64,000 nucleotides of DNA from Enterobacter cloacae (lineage in GTDB: Bacteria; Pseudomonadota; Gammaproteobacteria; Enterobacterales; Enterobacteriaceae), in NCBI GenBank assembly GCA_014169315.1, contig AP022133.1, positions 496,001 to 560,000 on the forward strand. Reading direction: 5' to 3'. The notes beneath the pieces are model-generated. The model saw only the letters and a list, made by a program, of their open reading frames with translations, did no database searches and was not told where the DNA came from. Shown piece by piece: positions 6,271 to 14,825 of the stretch (position 1 is its first letter; every line of letters starts with the position of its first letter). The position numbers were made by a program, and so were the translations under genes.

Positions 6271-6876
6271 ATGCACTACACACTGAAAGACAGCGACGAT
6301 AAAGGTAAAGCGGAAGGGACACACGGCGCGGGCGCTCTGCAGCAAAAACTGCTGGAATCCCGTTCGATTGTGATCTCCGGTGAGATCAACCAGGAGCTGG
6401 CTGAGAAAGTCATCACCCAGATGATCCTGCTGCAAAGCGTAAGCAATGACCCGATCAAGCTGTACATCAACAGCCAGGGCGGCCACGTGGAAGCGGGCGA
6501 CACCATCCACGACTTCATCAAGTTTATTCGCCCGGATGTACACGTCATCGGTACCGGTTGGGTGGCAAGCGCCGGGATCACCATCTTCCTGGCAGCGAAA
6601 AAAGAGCACCGCTACTCCCTGCCAAATACCCGCTTTATGATCCACCAGCCGCTGGGCGGCGTGCGTGGTCAGGCGACGGATATCGAAATTGAAGCGCGCG
6701 AGATCATCCGCATGCTGGATCGCGTAAACAAGCTGATTGCTGACGCCACCGGCCAGCCGCTGGAAAAAGTGAAAAAAGATACCGACCGCAACTTCTGGAT
6801 GTCTCCGGCAGAAGCGCTGGACTACGGCATCGTGGGCAAGATGATTACCCATTATGACGAGCTGAAGCTCGACTAA
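6271..6876 (+). CDS. ClpP-like serine protease paralogue
   Basis: This 201-residue protein belongs to the ClpP/crotonase-fold peptidase family. The triad can be placed: Ser in GWVASAGITIFLA near residue 100, His in RFMIHQPLGG near residue 125 and Asp in DTDRNFWMSPAEALDYG near residue 175. The ATG at 6271 has GAGGAAA upstream; the frame extends to 6205 without support. Housekeeping clpP sits beside clpX, but here the gene stands alone between fosA and an SH3-like gene, so it is an accessory paralogue. Whether it joins ClpX/ClpA or the normal ClpP ring, or works without an ATPase, is unknown. Confidence 0.85.
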   Translation: MHYTLKDSDDKGKAEGTHGAGALQQKLLESRSIVISGEINQELAEKVITQMILLQSVSNDPIKLYINSQGGHVEAGDTIHDFIKFIRPDVHVIGTGWVASAGITIFLAAKKEHRYSLPNTRFMIHQPLGGVRGQATDIEIEAREIIRMLDRVNKLIADATGQPLEKVKKDTDRNFWMSPAEALDYGIVGKMITHYDELKLD

Positions 6877-6885
6877 GTTCGCAAT

Positions 6886-6905
6886 AGCGCCCGGCTGCGG
6901 GCGCT
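6886..6905. terminator. Convergent hairpin
   Basis: AGCGCCC/GGGCGCT with a six-base loop lies between the ClpP-like gene and the convergent SH3-like gene, and overlaps the stop codon of the latter. There is no clear T-tract, so terminator function is only likely. Confidence 0.5.
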
Positions 6906-7200
6906 AACGCACCTCAAACACCACCGCCATCCAGTTGATACGGGTGTTTTCCGGAAACTCCGGGTACGGATCAAGGCGTGTACAGGCTCCCGCCCAGATA
7001 AACGTATTCTCATCAATACGATACCAGTGCGCATTACCTTCTACCGCATCACCCACCACGGCGGCCTGGATTGTCACCCGGCTTCCCGCAGGCAGTGCCT
7101 GTGCCACCGGGGAGAAAACCGACGGGTTATCCTTGCGCGTGTAGACCCCAATGATGGTCTTCACGTTGCCCGTCACCGGCAGTTCAGTGAAATCGCTCAT
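6904..7200 (-). CDS. Small SH3-like domain protein, unknown function
   Basis: I do not recognise a named gene. The 98-residue product has a bacterial SH3-type pattern (GVYTRKDNPSVFSPVAQALPAG near the N-terminus, HWYRIDENTFIWAGA in the middle). There is no signal peptide or membrane segment from the chosen start. The ATG at 7200 is preceded by GAGG six bases upstream; an upstream ATG-like extension to 7221 is less likely. It is convergent with the ClpP-like gene. Confidence 0.7.
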   Translation of the reverse strand: MSDFTELPVTGNVKTIIGVYTRKDNPSVFSPVAQALPAGSRVTIQAAVVGDAVEGNAHWYRIDENTFIWAGACTRLDPYPEFPENTRINWMAVVFEVR

Positions 7201-7408
7201 TTCAGGCCTCATGACAAACACACTCTCTTAACGTAACGATATAAGCTGCTGTAAATCCTGGCGGTAACGATAAAGCGTGAAACTGTCATGGTGTGTCATG
7301 AGAAAGTCTGAAAGCGGCAGCTTTTTATTCCCGTTTGACCCACGACAAGGCAGCCCGGTACGGCGTCTTTCATAATCACACCTGTTTACCTTCTCACGGG
7401 TGCTACCT

Positions 7409-8530
7409 ATGGCGTATCAACTGAACCTGAACTGGCCGGAATTTCTTGAAAAATACTGGCAGAAACAACCTGTTGTGCTGAAAAATGCCTTCCCGAATTT
7501 TGTCGATCCGATTACCCCGGACGAGCTGGCCGGTCTGGCGATGGAGCCGGAAGTCGATAGCCGTCTGGTGAGCCATTTCAACGGCAAGTGGCAGGCCAGC
7601 AATGGGCCATTTGAGCATTTTGACGGGCTTGGCGAGACCGGCTGGTCGCTGCTGGCGCAGGCGGTGAACCACTGGCATATGCCGGCGGCTGAGCTGGTAC
7701 GTCCGTTCCGCGTGCTGCCGGACTGGCGTCTCGATGACCTGATGATCTCCTTCTCTGTCCCTGGCGGCGGCGTGGGTCCGCACATCGATCAGTACGATGT
7801 GTTTATCATTCAGGGGATGGGAAGCCGCCGCTGGCGCGTAGGAGACAAACTGCCGATGCGTCAGTTCTGTCCACACCCGGCGTTGCTGCATGTTGACCCG
7901 TTTGAGCCGATCATCGACGAAGATCTGGAGCCGGGCGATATCCTCTACATTCCACCTGGATTCCCGCACGACGGCTTTACCCATGAAACCGCGCTGAACT
8001 ACTCCGTCGGTTTCCGTGGGCCAAACGGCCGCGATCTGATCAGCAGCTTTGCTGATTACGCGCTGGAAAACGATCTGGGCGGCGAGCATTACAGCGATCC
8101 GGATCTCACCTGCCGTGAACACCCAGGCCGTATTGAACAGTACGAACTTGATCGTATTCGCCAGATGATGATCGACATGATCAGAAAACCGGACGATTTC
8201 ACAAAATGGTTCGGCAGCTTTGTCTCTACGCCGCGTCATGAGCTGGATATCGCCACCGCCGAACCGCCGTATGCACCGGAAGAGGTGCTGGATGCGCTGC
8301 AGGGCGGAGAAACCCTGACTCGCCTGAGTGGTCTGCGCGTGCTGAATATTGGCGGCAGCTTCTTTATCAACAGTGAACAGCTGGAAACGGTTGATGCGAA
8401 AGCGGCGGATGCGCTGTGTCGCTACACCGAACTCGGCCAGACCGAGCTGGGCGATGCCCTGAATAACCCGGCGTTTGTTGAAGAGCTGACCGGGCTGATT
8501 AACCAGGGTTACTGGTTCTTCGAAGAGTAA
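7409..8530 (+). CDS. roxA: Ribosomal protein L16 arginine 3-hydroxylase RoxA (YcfD)
   Basis: This JmjC-fold 2-oxoglutarate/Fe(II) oxygenase of 373 residues, the same length as E. coli YcfD, hydroxylates an arginine of ribosomal protein L16 (Arg81 in E. coli). The iron ligands are HID in GPHIDQYDVF (about residues 125-127) and the His in GFPHDGFTHET near residue 187. A C-terminal dimerisation and winged-helix part follows. I chose ATG at 7409 (MAYQLNLNW) by homology rather than the in-frame start at 7400. In E. coli the gene lies next to phoQ; here it stands alone, so it is either relocated or a second copy. A hairpin terminator separates it from convergent yjiR. Confidence 0.9.
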   Translation: MAYQLNLNWPEFLEKYWQKQPVVLKNAFPNFVDPITPDELAGLAMEPEVDSRLVSHFNGKWQASNGPFEHFDGLGETGWSLLAQAVNHWHMPAAELVRPFRVLPDWRLDDLMISFSVPGGGVGPHIDQYDVFIIQGMGSRRWRVGDKLPMRQFCPHPALLHVDPFEPIIDEDLEPGDILYIPPGFPHDGFTHETALNYSVGFRGPNGRDLISSFADYALENDLGGEHYSDPDLTCREHPGRIEQYELDRIRQMMIDMIRKPDDFTKWFGSFVSTPRHELDIATAEPPYAPEEVLDALQGGETLTRLSGLRVLNIGGSFFINSEQLETVDAKAADALCRYTELGQTELGDALNNPAFVEELTGLINQGYWFFEE

Positions 8531-8537
8531 TGATCCC

Positions 8538-8566
8538 TTGCCCGGTAGGCACAGGCTACCGGGCAA
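8538..8566. terminator. Bidirectional hairpin between roxA and yjiR
   Basis: An 11-bp perfect stem TTGCCCGGTAG/CTACCGGGCAA with a seven-base loop lies between the two convergent stop codons. A short A/T run flanks it on one side only. Confidence 0.65.
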
Positions 8567-8572
8567 AACTCC

Positions 8573-9988
8573 CTACGCCTCCATTGCAATCACAATCGCT
8601 TCACCCATCTTCTTCAGCGCATCGCGATTTTTATCGGTAGGCGGCAACGCCACGTTGATCCGCAGGCAGTTGCGGTATTTCCCGGATGCGGAGAAGAGTG
8701 ACCCCGCCGCGGCCTGGATCTTCAGGCGACACAGCTGTTTGCTGACGCACACCATGTCGACCTTCTCCGGCAGCTCCACCCACAGCAGAAAGCTTCCTTG
8801 TGGACGCGTCACGCAGATCCCTGCCGGGAAATACTGCCGTACCCAACAGGTATAGGTTTCCATATTTTGCTGATAAATCTGGCGCATACGCCGCACGTGG
8901 CGATGGTAGTGACCGTCACGGATAAACGCCGCCACCGCCATCTGCGTGCCCGGCACGTTGAACCCGCCTGCGGCATATTTCATGTGCATCACCCGGTCGT
9001 AATAACGGCCTGGCACAATCCAGCCGACGCGCAGCCCCGGTGCGACGGTTTTGGTAAACGAGCTGCACAGCAGCACGCGGCCATCAATGTCCATAGAGTG
9101 AATGGTGCGCGGGCGCGGGTATTCTGCCGCCAGCTCGCCGTAGATATCATCTTCAACAATGACGATATCGTGACGCTGGGCCAGTGCCAGCACCTGCTTC
9201 TTGCGTGCCTCCGGCATGATAAAGCCGAGCGGGTTATTGCAGTTAGGCACGAGGATCACCGCCTTGATTGGCCACTGCTCCAGCGCCAGCTCTAGCGCCT
9301 CAATGCTGATCCCTGTTTGAGGATCGGTAGGAATTTCAATGGCCTTAATGTCAAACCCGCGCAGCATCTGCATGGTACCGTGGAATGACGGGGATTCGAC
9401 TGCCACGATATCCCCCGGTTTACAGACCGAAAGCAGGGCAATCGACAGCGCGCCGTGGCAGCCGTTGGTGATGACAATTTCGTTCGCTGCCACGGTAGAC
9501 CCCCCGTCCAGCATCAGGCGTGCGATCTGCTCGCGCAATTCCAGGCGGCCATCGAGGACGTCATAGCTCAGCATTTCGTTCGGATTGTGCAGCGCAATGC
9601 GGCTCATCTCGCGCCACAGGGGCTTCATACTGGGCTGGGAGATATCCGGCGAGCCACCACCAAAAGAGATCATCTCTTTGTCTGCGCGGGCATCCAGCAG
9701 CATCATCACTTCATCCCACTGGGTGACCTCTACGGGGCGCTGCACCGGGCGCGTCATGGCCGGGACCGGGGGCTGAGCTTTGCGTTGAGAGACAAAATAG
9801 CCGGAACGAGGCTGGGGGGTAATCAGCTGCAGCTTTTCGAGGATCTGGTAGGCCTGCTGTATGGTGCTGATGCTCACGCCGTGCTCCTGGCTCAGCGTGC
9901 GAACCGACGGTAAACGCTCACCGCTGCGATACAACCCTTGTTCAATGCGTTCTGCCAGAAGGTTGGCGAGATGTTGATAGCGCGTCAT
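8573..9988 (-). CDS. yjiR: MocR/GntR-type PLP-dependent regulator YjiR
   Basis: This 471-residue regulator has an N-terminal GntR winged helix (about residues 1-70) and a C-terminal aminotransferase-fold domain. The PLP-binding lysine is in CSSFTKTVAPGLRVGW near residue 310; NNPLGF and VEDDIYGEL are also present. It resembles E. coli YjiR closely and has the same divergent partner, yjiS. Copies of TACAGATT and its complement in the shared promoter region suggest autoregulation. The ligand and regulon are not known to me. Confidence 0.88.
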   Translation of the reverse strand: MTRYQHLANLLAERIEQGLYRSGERLPSVRTLSQEHGVSISTIQQAYQILEKLQLITPQPRSGYFVSQRKAQPPVPAMTRPVQRPVEVTQWDEVMMLLDARADKEMISFGGGSPDISQPSMKPLWREMSRIALHNPNEMLSYDVLDGRLELREQIARLMLDGGSTVAANEIVITNGCHGALSIALLSVCKPGDIVAVESPSFHGTMQMLRGFDIKAIEIPTDPQTGISIEALELALEQWPIKAVILVPNCNNPLGFIMPEARKKQVLALAQRHDIVIVEDDIYGELAAEYPRPRTIHSMDIDGRVLLCSSFTKTVAPGLRVGWIVPGRYYDRVMHMKYAAGGFNVPGTQMAVAAFIRDGHYHRHVRRMRQIYQQNMETYTCWVRQYFPAGICVTRPQGSFLLWVELPEKVDMVCVSKQLCRLKIQAAAGSLFSASGKYRNCLRINVALPPTDKNRDALKKMGEAIVIAMEA

Positions 9989-10010
9989 GCTGTATCCTCA
10001 GTTTTCACCA

Positions 10011-10109
10011 TACAGATTTAAAAACCAGTACAGATTGCCGTAAAAAACGGCATGCAGATACTGTTTTAGCGGATCTGTATGTTAAACAAAAGTTGTTTTT
10101 GAGTCTGTA
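10011..10109. promoter_or_regulatory. Repeated TACAGAT elements in the yjiR-yjiS promoter region
   Basis: TACAGATT occurs at 10011-10018 and 10029-10036. The complement ATCTGTA lies at 10073-10079 and GTCTGTA at 10103-10109. MocR regulators typically bind paired direct repeats, so these are good operator candidates for YjiR. No footprint can be inferred. Confidence 0.5.
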
Positions 10110-10164
10110 TTGCGCAGGCTGATTTCCACGATGATAACCCCACTGGCACAGTGAGGAGAGCATC

Positions 10165-10326
10165 ATGGAATTCTATGAGAATCGTTCAAAACGTCCGTTT
10201 ATCGCGTTTGTCTGGATCTGGAAAACGGTGAGACAGTGGTATCTGATCAACCGTACCCGCAGGATTTTAAGCCAGATGAGCGACGAGCAGCTCAGGGATG
10301 TCGGGCTGTCGCGACATGATGTGTAA
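10165..10326 (+). CDS. yjiS: DUF1127 small protein YjiS
   Basis: A 53-residue basic protein beginning MEFYENRSKRPFIAF and ending with the DUF1127 signature TRRILSQMSDEQLRDVGLSR. It matches E. coli YjiS in sequence, size and divergence from yjiR. GAGGAG lies about six bases before the ATG. DUF1127 proteins elsewhere bind RNA or act in small-molecule stress responses; the function of YjiS is not established. A REP element follows the stop codon. Confidence 0.85.
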   Translation: MEFYENRSKRPFIAFVWIWKTVRQWYLINRTRRILSQMSDEQLRDVGLSRHDV

Positions 10327-10341
10327 GTTTTGGCGGGTATC

Positions 10342-10367
10342 GCCCGGTGGCGCTATGCTTACCGGGC
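10342..10367. repeat. REP element
   Basis: GCCCGGTGG... to ...TTACCGGGC is an imperfect palindrome that differs by one base from the copy at 26919-26944. It lies between the convergent yjiS and DUF4282 genes, a usual REP location. Confidence 0.75.
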
Positions 10368-10379
10368 TTACGGACAGGA

Positions 10380-10634
10380 TTATTCGACTGATTTCACGGA
10401 TGTGTTTTCAGCGATGCGGCGCAAATATTCGTTATTCTTAAACGCCACCATGATCAGTTCGAACATGACGCGACAGCCAATCAGGCTGAAGATCATACCG
10501 ATAAATCCGGTAATCAGATGCTCTGTGAACATGGAGTAAATGCCGCCGACGAAAATAAGCAGCATGGCGATCCAGTAGAAAAAGACCAGCACGCGTGGCG
10601 TTAATAAATAGTCGAATCCCAGAATTGATTTCAT
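10380..10634 (-). CDS. DUF4282 small membrane protein
   Basis: An 84-residue protein with two predicted transmembrane segments (about residues 12-34 and 40-62), MKSILGFDYLLTPRVLVFFYW at the start and a polar C-terminal tail. The pattern fits DUF4282, a family of unknown function. It is a single gene with its own short leader and AAGGAAAAG upstream of the ATG. Confidence 0.75.
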   Translation of the reverse strand: MKSILGFDYLLTPRVLVFFYWIAMLLIFVGGIYSMFTEHLITGFIGMIFSLIGCRVMFELIMVAFKNNEYLRRIAENTSVKSVE

Positions 10635-10716
10635 TTTCTTTTCCTTAGAAATATAAAAAAAGCGTCAAGATTGTATCTGTATCACAATCAGTAGCCAGCC
10701 GGACAGCTATCTGATT

Positions 10717-12105
10717 TCAGAGTAGTAATTCCAGCGTGTGTTGTTTCGGCCTTTCCAGTAACGCCAGCGCCTCCTCATAGCTCCGCACGTTGTTATACCC
10801 CATCACCAGCCCGTAGCGTTTGCCTGACCCGCGATACCACTCGGAGAGTGCATTCACCTGTAACTGCTGCGCTTGCCAGCAACGTGCGATCTCCCTGTCG
10901 CAACTGCCTTTCGCCAGAAACGCCACGATATGCATCCCGCCGTCGTTCTGCCCGGTAAAGAACAGGTCGCCATATACCGCTTTGAGCGCGGCGATCATCC
11001 AGTCACGGCGGGTCTGGTACAGGGCACGCATCTTCTTGAGATGACGGAAAAAATGGCCCTCGTTGAGAAAAGCGGTGAGGATCTTTTGCGTCAGCACCGG
11101 CTGGCCGCTGGTGACGATATCCGCGCAGTCGGTAAAAGCGTCCACTGTGCTGGTGGGCATCACCACGTAGCCCATACGCAGTGACGGCATAATGGTTTTG
11201 CTGAAGGTGCCCATAAAGATCACCCGGTCATGCTGGTCGAGGCTTTTCAGCGACGGCAGCACCTTGCGGGTGTAGTGAAATTCGCCGTCGTAATCATCCT
11301 CAATGATCCACGCCTCGTTCTGGCTTGCCCAGTCGAGAAGCTGCTGTTTGCGCGGCAGGGAGAGCGTAACCGCGAGCGGGCTTTGGTGCGAGGGCGTGAC
11401 GATAGCAAAACGGGCATCGCGGTGGTGGCGAAGCAGGTACTCCGTATCCATACCCGAATGATCGACGGGCACGGTGTGCAGCCGGGGCACAATCCGTTTG
11501 AGCAGCTGTTGTCCCATAAAATAACCCGGATCTTCAAACACGACTTTGTCGCTACGGCTGGCGAGGGTGTCGAGGATCAGGCGCAGGCTGCCGCTGTAGC
11601 CGCTGGTGATCAGCACCTGTTCGGCGGTGCAGGACAGCCCGCGCGAGATGTTCAGATAGCGGGCGATGGCCTGGCGCAGCGGATACCAGCCCAGCACCGG
11701 CGGGTTGAGCATCTCCTCCTGGCGCATAGAGCGCGTTGCCTGGCCTGAAAGCAGCAGCCATTTTTTATAGGGAAAACTGTCGAGAGACGGGATCCCCGGG
11801 CGCAAAAAACCGGCCCGTTCACGCTGGCTGATAAGCGATGCCGGCAGCGTGCCGGTCGCCTGTTCTGCGGGCACGTTCCGGACAGGTAACAGGAGATCCG
11901 GGTTCACCCGCGTACCGCGCGCGCCCTGGCTCACCAGATACCCTTCGCCCGTCAGGATGGCATACGCCGTTTCGACAGTTTTGCGTGCTACCTTCAGCTC
12001 TTCCGCCAGGACGCGAATGGCGGGCACCTTGTCGCCAGGCTTCAGCACGCCGCGCGTAATGTTGTCGCGATAGCGGGTATAAATCTCGTGATAGCCGGGT
12101 TTCAT
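10717..12105 (-). CDS. MocR-family PLP-dependent transcriptional regulator
   Basis: A 462-residue GntR/aminotransferase fusion: the winged helix spans about residues 1-70 (KVPAIRVLAEELKVARKTVETAY) and the class I aminotransferase fold the rest, with the PLP lysine in MGTFSKTIMPSLRMGY near residue 310. It is divergent from an AhpD-like gene. A 9-bp inverted repeat in the 102-base gap is the likely operator, and the neighbour the likely target. It is distinct from yjiR. The ligand is unknown. Confidence 0.85.
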   Translation of the reverse strand: MKPGYHEIYTRYRDNITRGVLKPGDKVPAIRVLAEELKVARKTVETAYAILTGEGYLVSQGARGTRVNPDLLLPVRNVPAEQATGTLPASLISQRERAGFLRPGIPSLDSFPYKKWLLLSGQATRSMRQEEMLNPPVLGWYPLRQAIARYLNISRGLSCTAEQVLITSGYSGSLRLILDTLASRSDKVVFEDPGYFMGQQLLKRIVPRLHTVPVDHSGMDTEYLLRHHRDARFAIVTPSHQSPLAVTLSLPRKQQLLDWASQNEAWIIEDDYDGEFHYTRKVLPSLKSLDQHDRVIFMGTFSKTIMPSLRMGYVVMPTSTVDAFTDCADIVTSGQPVLTQKILTAFLNEGHFFRHLKKMRALYQTRRDWMIAALKAVYGDLFFTGQNDGGMHIVAFLAKGSCDREIARCWQAQQLQVNALSEWYRGSGKRYGLVMGYNNVRSYEEALALLERPKQHTLELLL

Positions 12106-12141
12106 GTCCTACCTCATTTCACGCTTTTTGTATCTTTTTAC

Positions 12142-12182
12142 TATGTCATGAATCGCGTAAATTTTCCTCATCGCATGACATA
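12142..12182. promoter_or_regulatory. Inverted-repeat operator between MocR and AhpD-like genes
   Basis: TATGTCATG (12142-12150) and CATGACATA (12174-12182) form a perfect 9-bp inverted repeat with centres 32 bases apart, about three helical turns. It occupies the only intergenic space between the divergent genes. Confidence 0.6.
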
Positions 12183-12207
12183 TGCCGCATACAAAAGAGG
12201 AAAGACA

Positions 12208-12687
12208 ATGAGCACTCGCGTCAATCACCATAAAGCCACACCAGCCCTCGCCAAAGCGCTGTCCGACCTGAGCATGGAAGTGGCGAAAACCTCCATCGAC
12301 CCGGCACTGAAGCACCTGATCGACATCCGCGTTTCGCAGCTGAATGGCTGTACTTTCTGCCTGGATATGCACTCGAAAGAGGCCAAAATTGCCGGGGAGC
12401 GTGAGCTGCGTTTGTACCATCTGGCGGCATGGCGTGAGTCCCCGCTGTTCAGCGCTCGTGAGAAAGCGGCACTGGCGTTCACCGAAGCGCTGACGCAAAT
12501 CGGCGTTCACGGCGTGAGCGATGCACTGTACCGCAGCGTGGCGGAGCATTTCTCGGACGTGGAGATTTCAGAGCTGAACTTCGCCATCGTGGCAATCAAC
12601 GCCTGGAACCGTCTGGGTATCACTTCCCGCATGGAGCCTGGCTCGCTGGATGCGGCTTACGGGCTGAATAAGGCTAATCTGGAGTAA
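12208..12687 (+). CDS. AhpD-like carboxymuconolactone decarboxylase family protein
   Basis: This 159-residue protein belongs to the CMD/AhpD family of small redox or peroxidase-like enzymes. The redox motif CxxC is present in NGCTFCLDMHSKEA near residue 50, with the downstream His typical of AhpD-type active sites. The ATG at 12208 has AGAGGAAAG upstream. It is divergent from a MocR regulator that probably controls it. A peroxide or alkylhydroperoxide role is plausible; the electron donor is unknown. Confidence 0.85.
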   Translation: MSTRVNHHKATPALAKALSDLSMEVAKTSIDPALKHLIDIRVSQLNGCTFCLDMHSKEAKIAGERELRLYHLAAWRESPLFSAREKAALAFTEALTQIGVHGVSDALYRSVAEHFSDVEISELNFAIVAINAWNRLGITSRMEPGSLDAAYGLNKANLE

Positions 12688-12696
12688 TCGCTGTAC

Positions 12697-12745
12697 GCTG
12701 CGCTTACCGGACTGACGGGAATGTGTAGGGCGGATAAGCGCAGCG
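12697..12745. repeat. REP-like inverted repeat
   Basis: GCTGCGCTTA... and ...TAAGCGCAGC face each other around a short spacer and GGGCGGAT, the look of an enterobacterial BIME. It lies downstream of the AhpD-like gene. Confidence 0.55.
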
Positions 12746-12832
12746 TCAACCGACAAAATACTTCGCTCCTCACCGAAGCATCACGCTTTTCTTTCCCGCA
12801 TGCTCTCTCTAACCCACAACGGAGAGACAAAC

Positions 12833-13156
12833 ATGATCGCAGTCCTTTTCGAAGCTAAAGTTGAACCTGCCTGCCAGGCTCGCTACCTGCAACTTGCCGC
12901 AGAGCTTAAGCCTTTGCTGGCGGAAATTGACGGGTTTATCGATATTGAACGATTCCAGAGCCTGACGAACGACGGCAAGATCCTCTCCCTCTCCTGGTGG
13001 CGGGACGAAGAGGCTATCCGCAACTGGAAGCAGAACGTCTTTCACCAGGCCGCACAGGCTGAGGGGCGAGAGTCGATTTTTAGCGACTACCGCATACGCA
13101 TCGCGCAGATGGTGCGGGAATATTCTTTCGAAACAGGAGGTCACGCGAATGTATGA
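12833..13156 (+). CDS. Antibiotic biosynthesis monooxygenase (ABM) domain protein
   Basis: A 107-residue ferredoxin-like ABM protein. [20 protein letters not shown] near residue 60 is the typical ABM core, as in small quinol or haem monooxygenases and dimeric stress proteins. The ATG at 12833 follows GGAGAG. The stop overlaps the next start by eight bases, so the three genes to 14214 form an operon. The substrate is unknown. Confidence 0.8.
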   Translation: MIAVLFEAKVEPACQARYLQLAAELKPLLAEIDGFIDIERFQSLTNDGKILSLSWWRDEEAIRNWKQNVFHQAAQAEGRESIFSDYRIRIAQMVREYSFETGGHANV

Positions 13157-13547
13157 CGTTCATGTGATTTTCAATGATGTGCCAGGCGAACTGGCGCGAT
13201 TCGGCCAGTTGCTGGGACGCAGCGGCGTGGGGCTGGAAGGCGGTGGTGTATTTGGCGTTGAGGCACATTTCCTGGTGGAAGAGGGGGAAAAAGCAGGACG
13301 CATTCTGCTTGAGGCCGGGTTTGAGGTGCGTTCGGTGCGCAGGCCGATAATCCGCAAGCTTAAACAGGAGCGCCCCGGCGAGCTGGGTGAGATTGCGGCG
13401 GTGCTGGCCGGGCAGGGAGTCTCTATCCTTACTCAATACAGCGACCATGCAAATCAGCTTATCCTGCTGACGGATAATGATAAGCTGGCCGCAGAGATCA
13501 CTGAACCGTGGGCTGTCGATGTTAAAAACGAGCTTACCTCCCGATAA
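13149..13547 (+). CDS. ACT-like domain protein
   Basis: A 132-residue protein with two ACT-like halves: [20 protein letters not shown] at the start and [19 protein letters not shown] in the second. Such proteins usually sense amino acids or similar small molecules. It overlaps the upstream ABM gene by eight bases and the downstream ArsR gene by 29 bases. The ligand is unknown. Confidence 0.7.
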   Translation: MYDVHVIFNDVPGELARFGQLLGRSGVGLEGGGVFGVEAHFLVEEGEKAGRILLEAGFEVRSVRRPIIRKLKQERPGELGEIAAVLAGQGVSILTQYSDHANQLILLTDNDKLAAEITEPWAVDVKNELTSR

Positions 13548-14214
13548 TCATGCGGGACTGGAGCAGGCCATTGCGGCGGTCGCTGCGGCGATGGCCGATG
13601 CGTCGCGCGTGAAAATGCTCTGCGCGTTAATGGACGGACGGGCGTGGACCGCCACCGAGCTGAGCGCGGTGGCGGATGTGGCTCCTTCGACTGCCAGTGG
13701 GCACCTCGCCCGGCTGGTGGAGGGGAAGTTGATCGCCTGTCTTGCACAGGGGCGGCATCGTTACTATCGCCTGGCGGGGCACGATGTGGCGGTGCTGGTT
13801 GAGCAGATGATGGGACTCTCCTGGAACCGTATTACTCCGCCGGAAACCACCGCGCCGAAAGCGATGCGTGATGCACGAACCTGCTATGACCATCTGGCGG
13901 GCGCGGTTGCTGTACAGATTTACGATGATATGCAGGCGGAGGGCTGGCTGGAGGAGGACGGTTCGGCACTGACCCTGTATGGTCGCGAGCAGTTTCTGCA
14001 GCTCGGCATTTCCCTGAGTGCACATTCGCGCCGTAAGGCCTGCTGCGCCTGTCTCGACTGGAGTGAACGGCGGTTTCACCTTGGCGGTGAGGCAGGTGCG
14101 GCGTTACTGATTCATCTTGAAAGCAAAGGGTGGATCCAGCGGGTGGTGGGGTTTCGGGAGGTGATGGTGACCGCTTCCGGCAGGAGTGCCGTTAAGAAGC
14201 ATTTTAGTCGCTAA
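13519..14214 (+). CDS. ArsR-family winged-helix regulator
   Basis: A 231-residue regulator. The ArsR helix-turn-helix spans about residues 20-85 ([22 protein letters not shown]). The remaining 140 residues form an uncharacterised domain containing [19 protein letters not shown], where three closely spaced cysteines and a His could form a metal or thiol sensor. The start is ATG at 13519; the longer frame to 13477 lies within the ACT gene. As the last gene of the ABM-ACT-ArsR operon it probably regulates it. Confidence 0.8.
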   Translation: MLKTSLPPDNHAGLEQAIAAVAAAMADASRVKMLCALMDGRAWTATELSAVADVAPSTASGHLARLVEGKLIACLAQGRHRYYRLAGHDVAVLVEQMMGLSWNRITPPETTAPKAMRDARTCYDHLAGAVAVQIYDDMQAEGWLEEDGSALTLYGREQFLQLGISLSAHSRRKACCACLDWSERRFHLGGEAGAALLIHLESKGWIQRVVGFREVMVTASGRSAVKKHFSR

Positions 14215-14300
14215 ATTTCTCTGCGGTCCGATGCCCTTCGCCCCGCAGAGAGAAGGAGGATCTTCTTTCGCAATTCCTGCTCTTTCCCCTCGCGTTTCTT

Positions 14301-14325
14301 GATAGTTACCATGATAACTATTATC
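14301..14325. promoter_or_regulatory. MarR-type palindrome before the MarR/HlyD/DUF2955 operon
   Basis: ATAGTTA (14302-14308) and TAACTAT (14315-14321) form a dyad across CCATGA, 34 bases upstream of the MarR start. Position and symmetry suit autorepression. Confidence 0.55.
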
Positions 14326-14354
14326 GTGATCATGTTATGCAAGAGGGTTCCCCC

Positions 14355-14825
14355 ATGAGTGAAGACGAACTGTTTAGCCGCAGGCCGATGGGTATGCAGA
14401 TGGCGATGATCGTGCGCCAGTGGCGTGCTGTTATCGACGATGCCATTCTCGATACCGGGTTGACCCAGTCGAGCTGGACGGTGATGGTTCAGCTGCAACA
14501 ACTCGGGGATAACGTCTCGGTGAGCGAGCTGGCGGAAGTGCAGGGCATTGAACTGCCGCCGCTGATGCGCACCCTCACACTGCTGGAGACGCGGGGCTAC
14601 CTGCTACGCACCGTATCGCCCTATGACAAACGCATCCGGCTGTTGACACTGACGCCTGAAGGTAACGCCATCCTGCAACGGCTTACCCGGGTGATTGAGA
14701 CATATCAGGCGCGTGTATCGCACAATATCGCGCCGGAACAGATGGCGGCTTTTAGCGCCACATTACAACAATTTGCCTGCAATTTGCGGACTATCCGCGA
14801 AGAAGATAACAAGACCGAAAAATAA
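14355..14825 (+). CDS. MarR-family repressor of an efflux operon
   Basis: A 156-residue MarR protein with the winged helix in its centre (VSELAEVQGIELPPLMRTLTLLE, wing SPYDKRIRLLTLTPEG). The ATG at 14355 has AGAGGG seven bases upstream and is preferred to ATG 14337. Its TAA shares one base with the ATG of the HlyD gene, so translation is coupled. Such repressors of HlyD/DUF2955 pumps respond to aromatic or lipophilic compounds; the inducer here is unknown. Confidence 0.85.
   Translation: MSEDELFSRRPMGMQMAMIVRQWRAVIDDAILDTGLTQSSWTVMVQLQQLGDNVSVSELAEVQGIELPPLMRTLTLLETRGYLLRTVSPYDKRIRLLTLTPEGNAILQRLTRVIETYQARVSHNIAPEQMAAFSATLQQFACNLRTIREEDNKTEK

Noticed and set aside
7403..8566. 387-codon minus-strand ORF opposite roxA
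   Set aside because: RoxA on the plus strand has its iron ligands and family length; the antisense ORF has no supporting feature.
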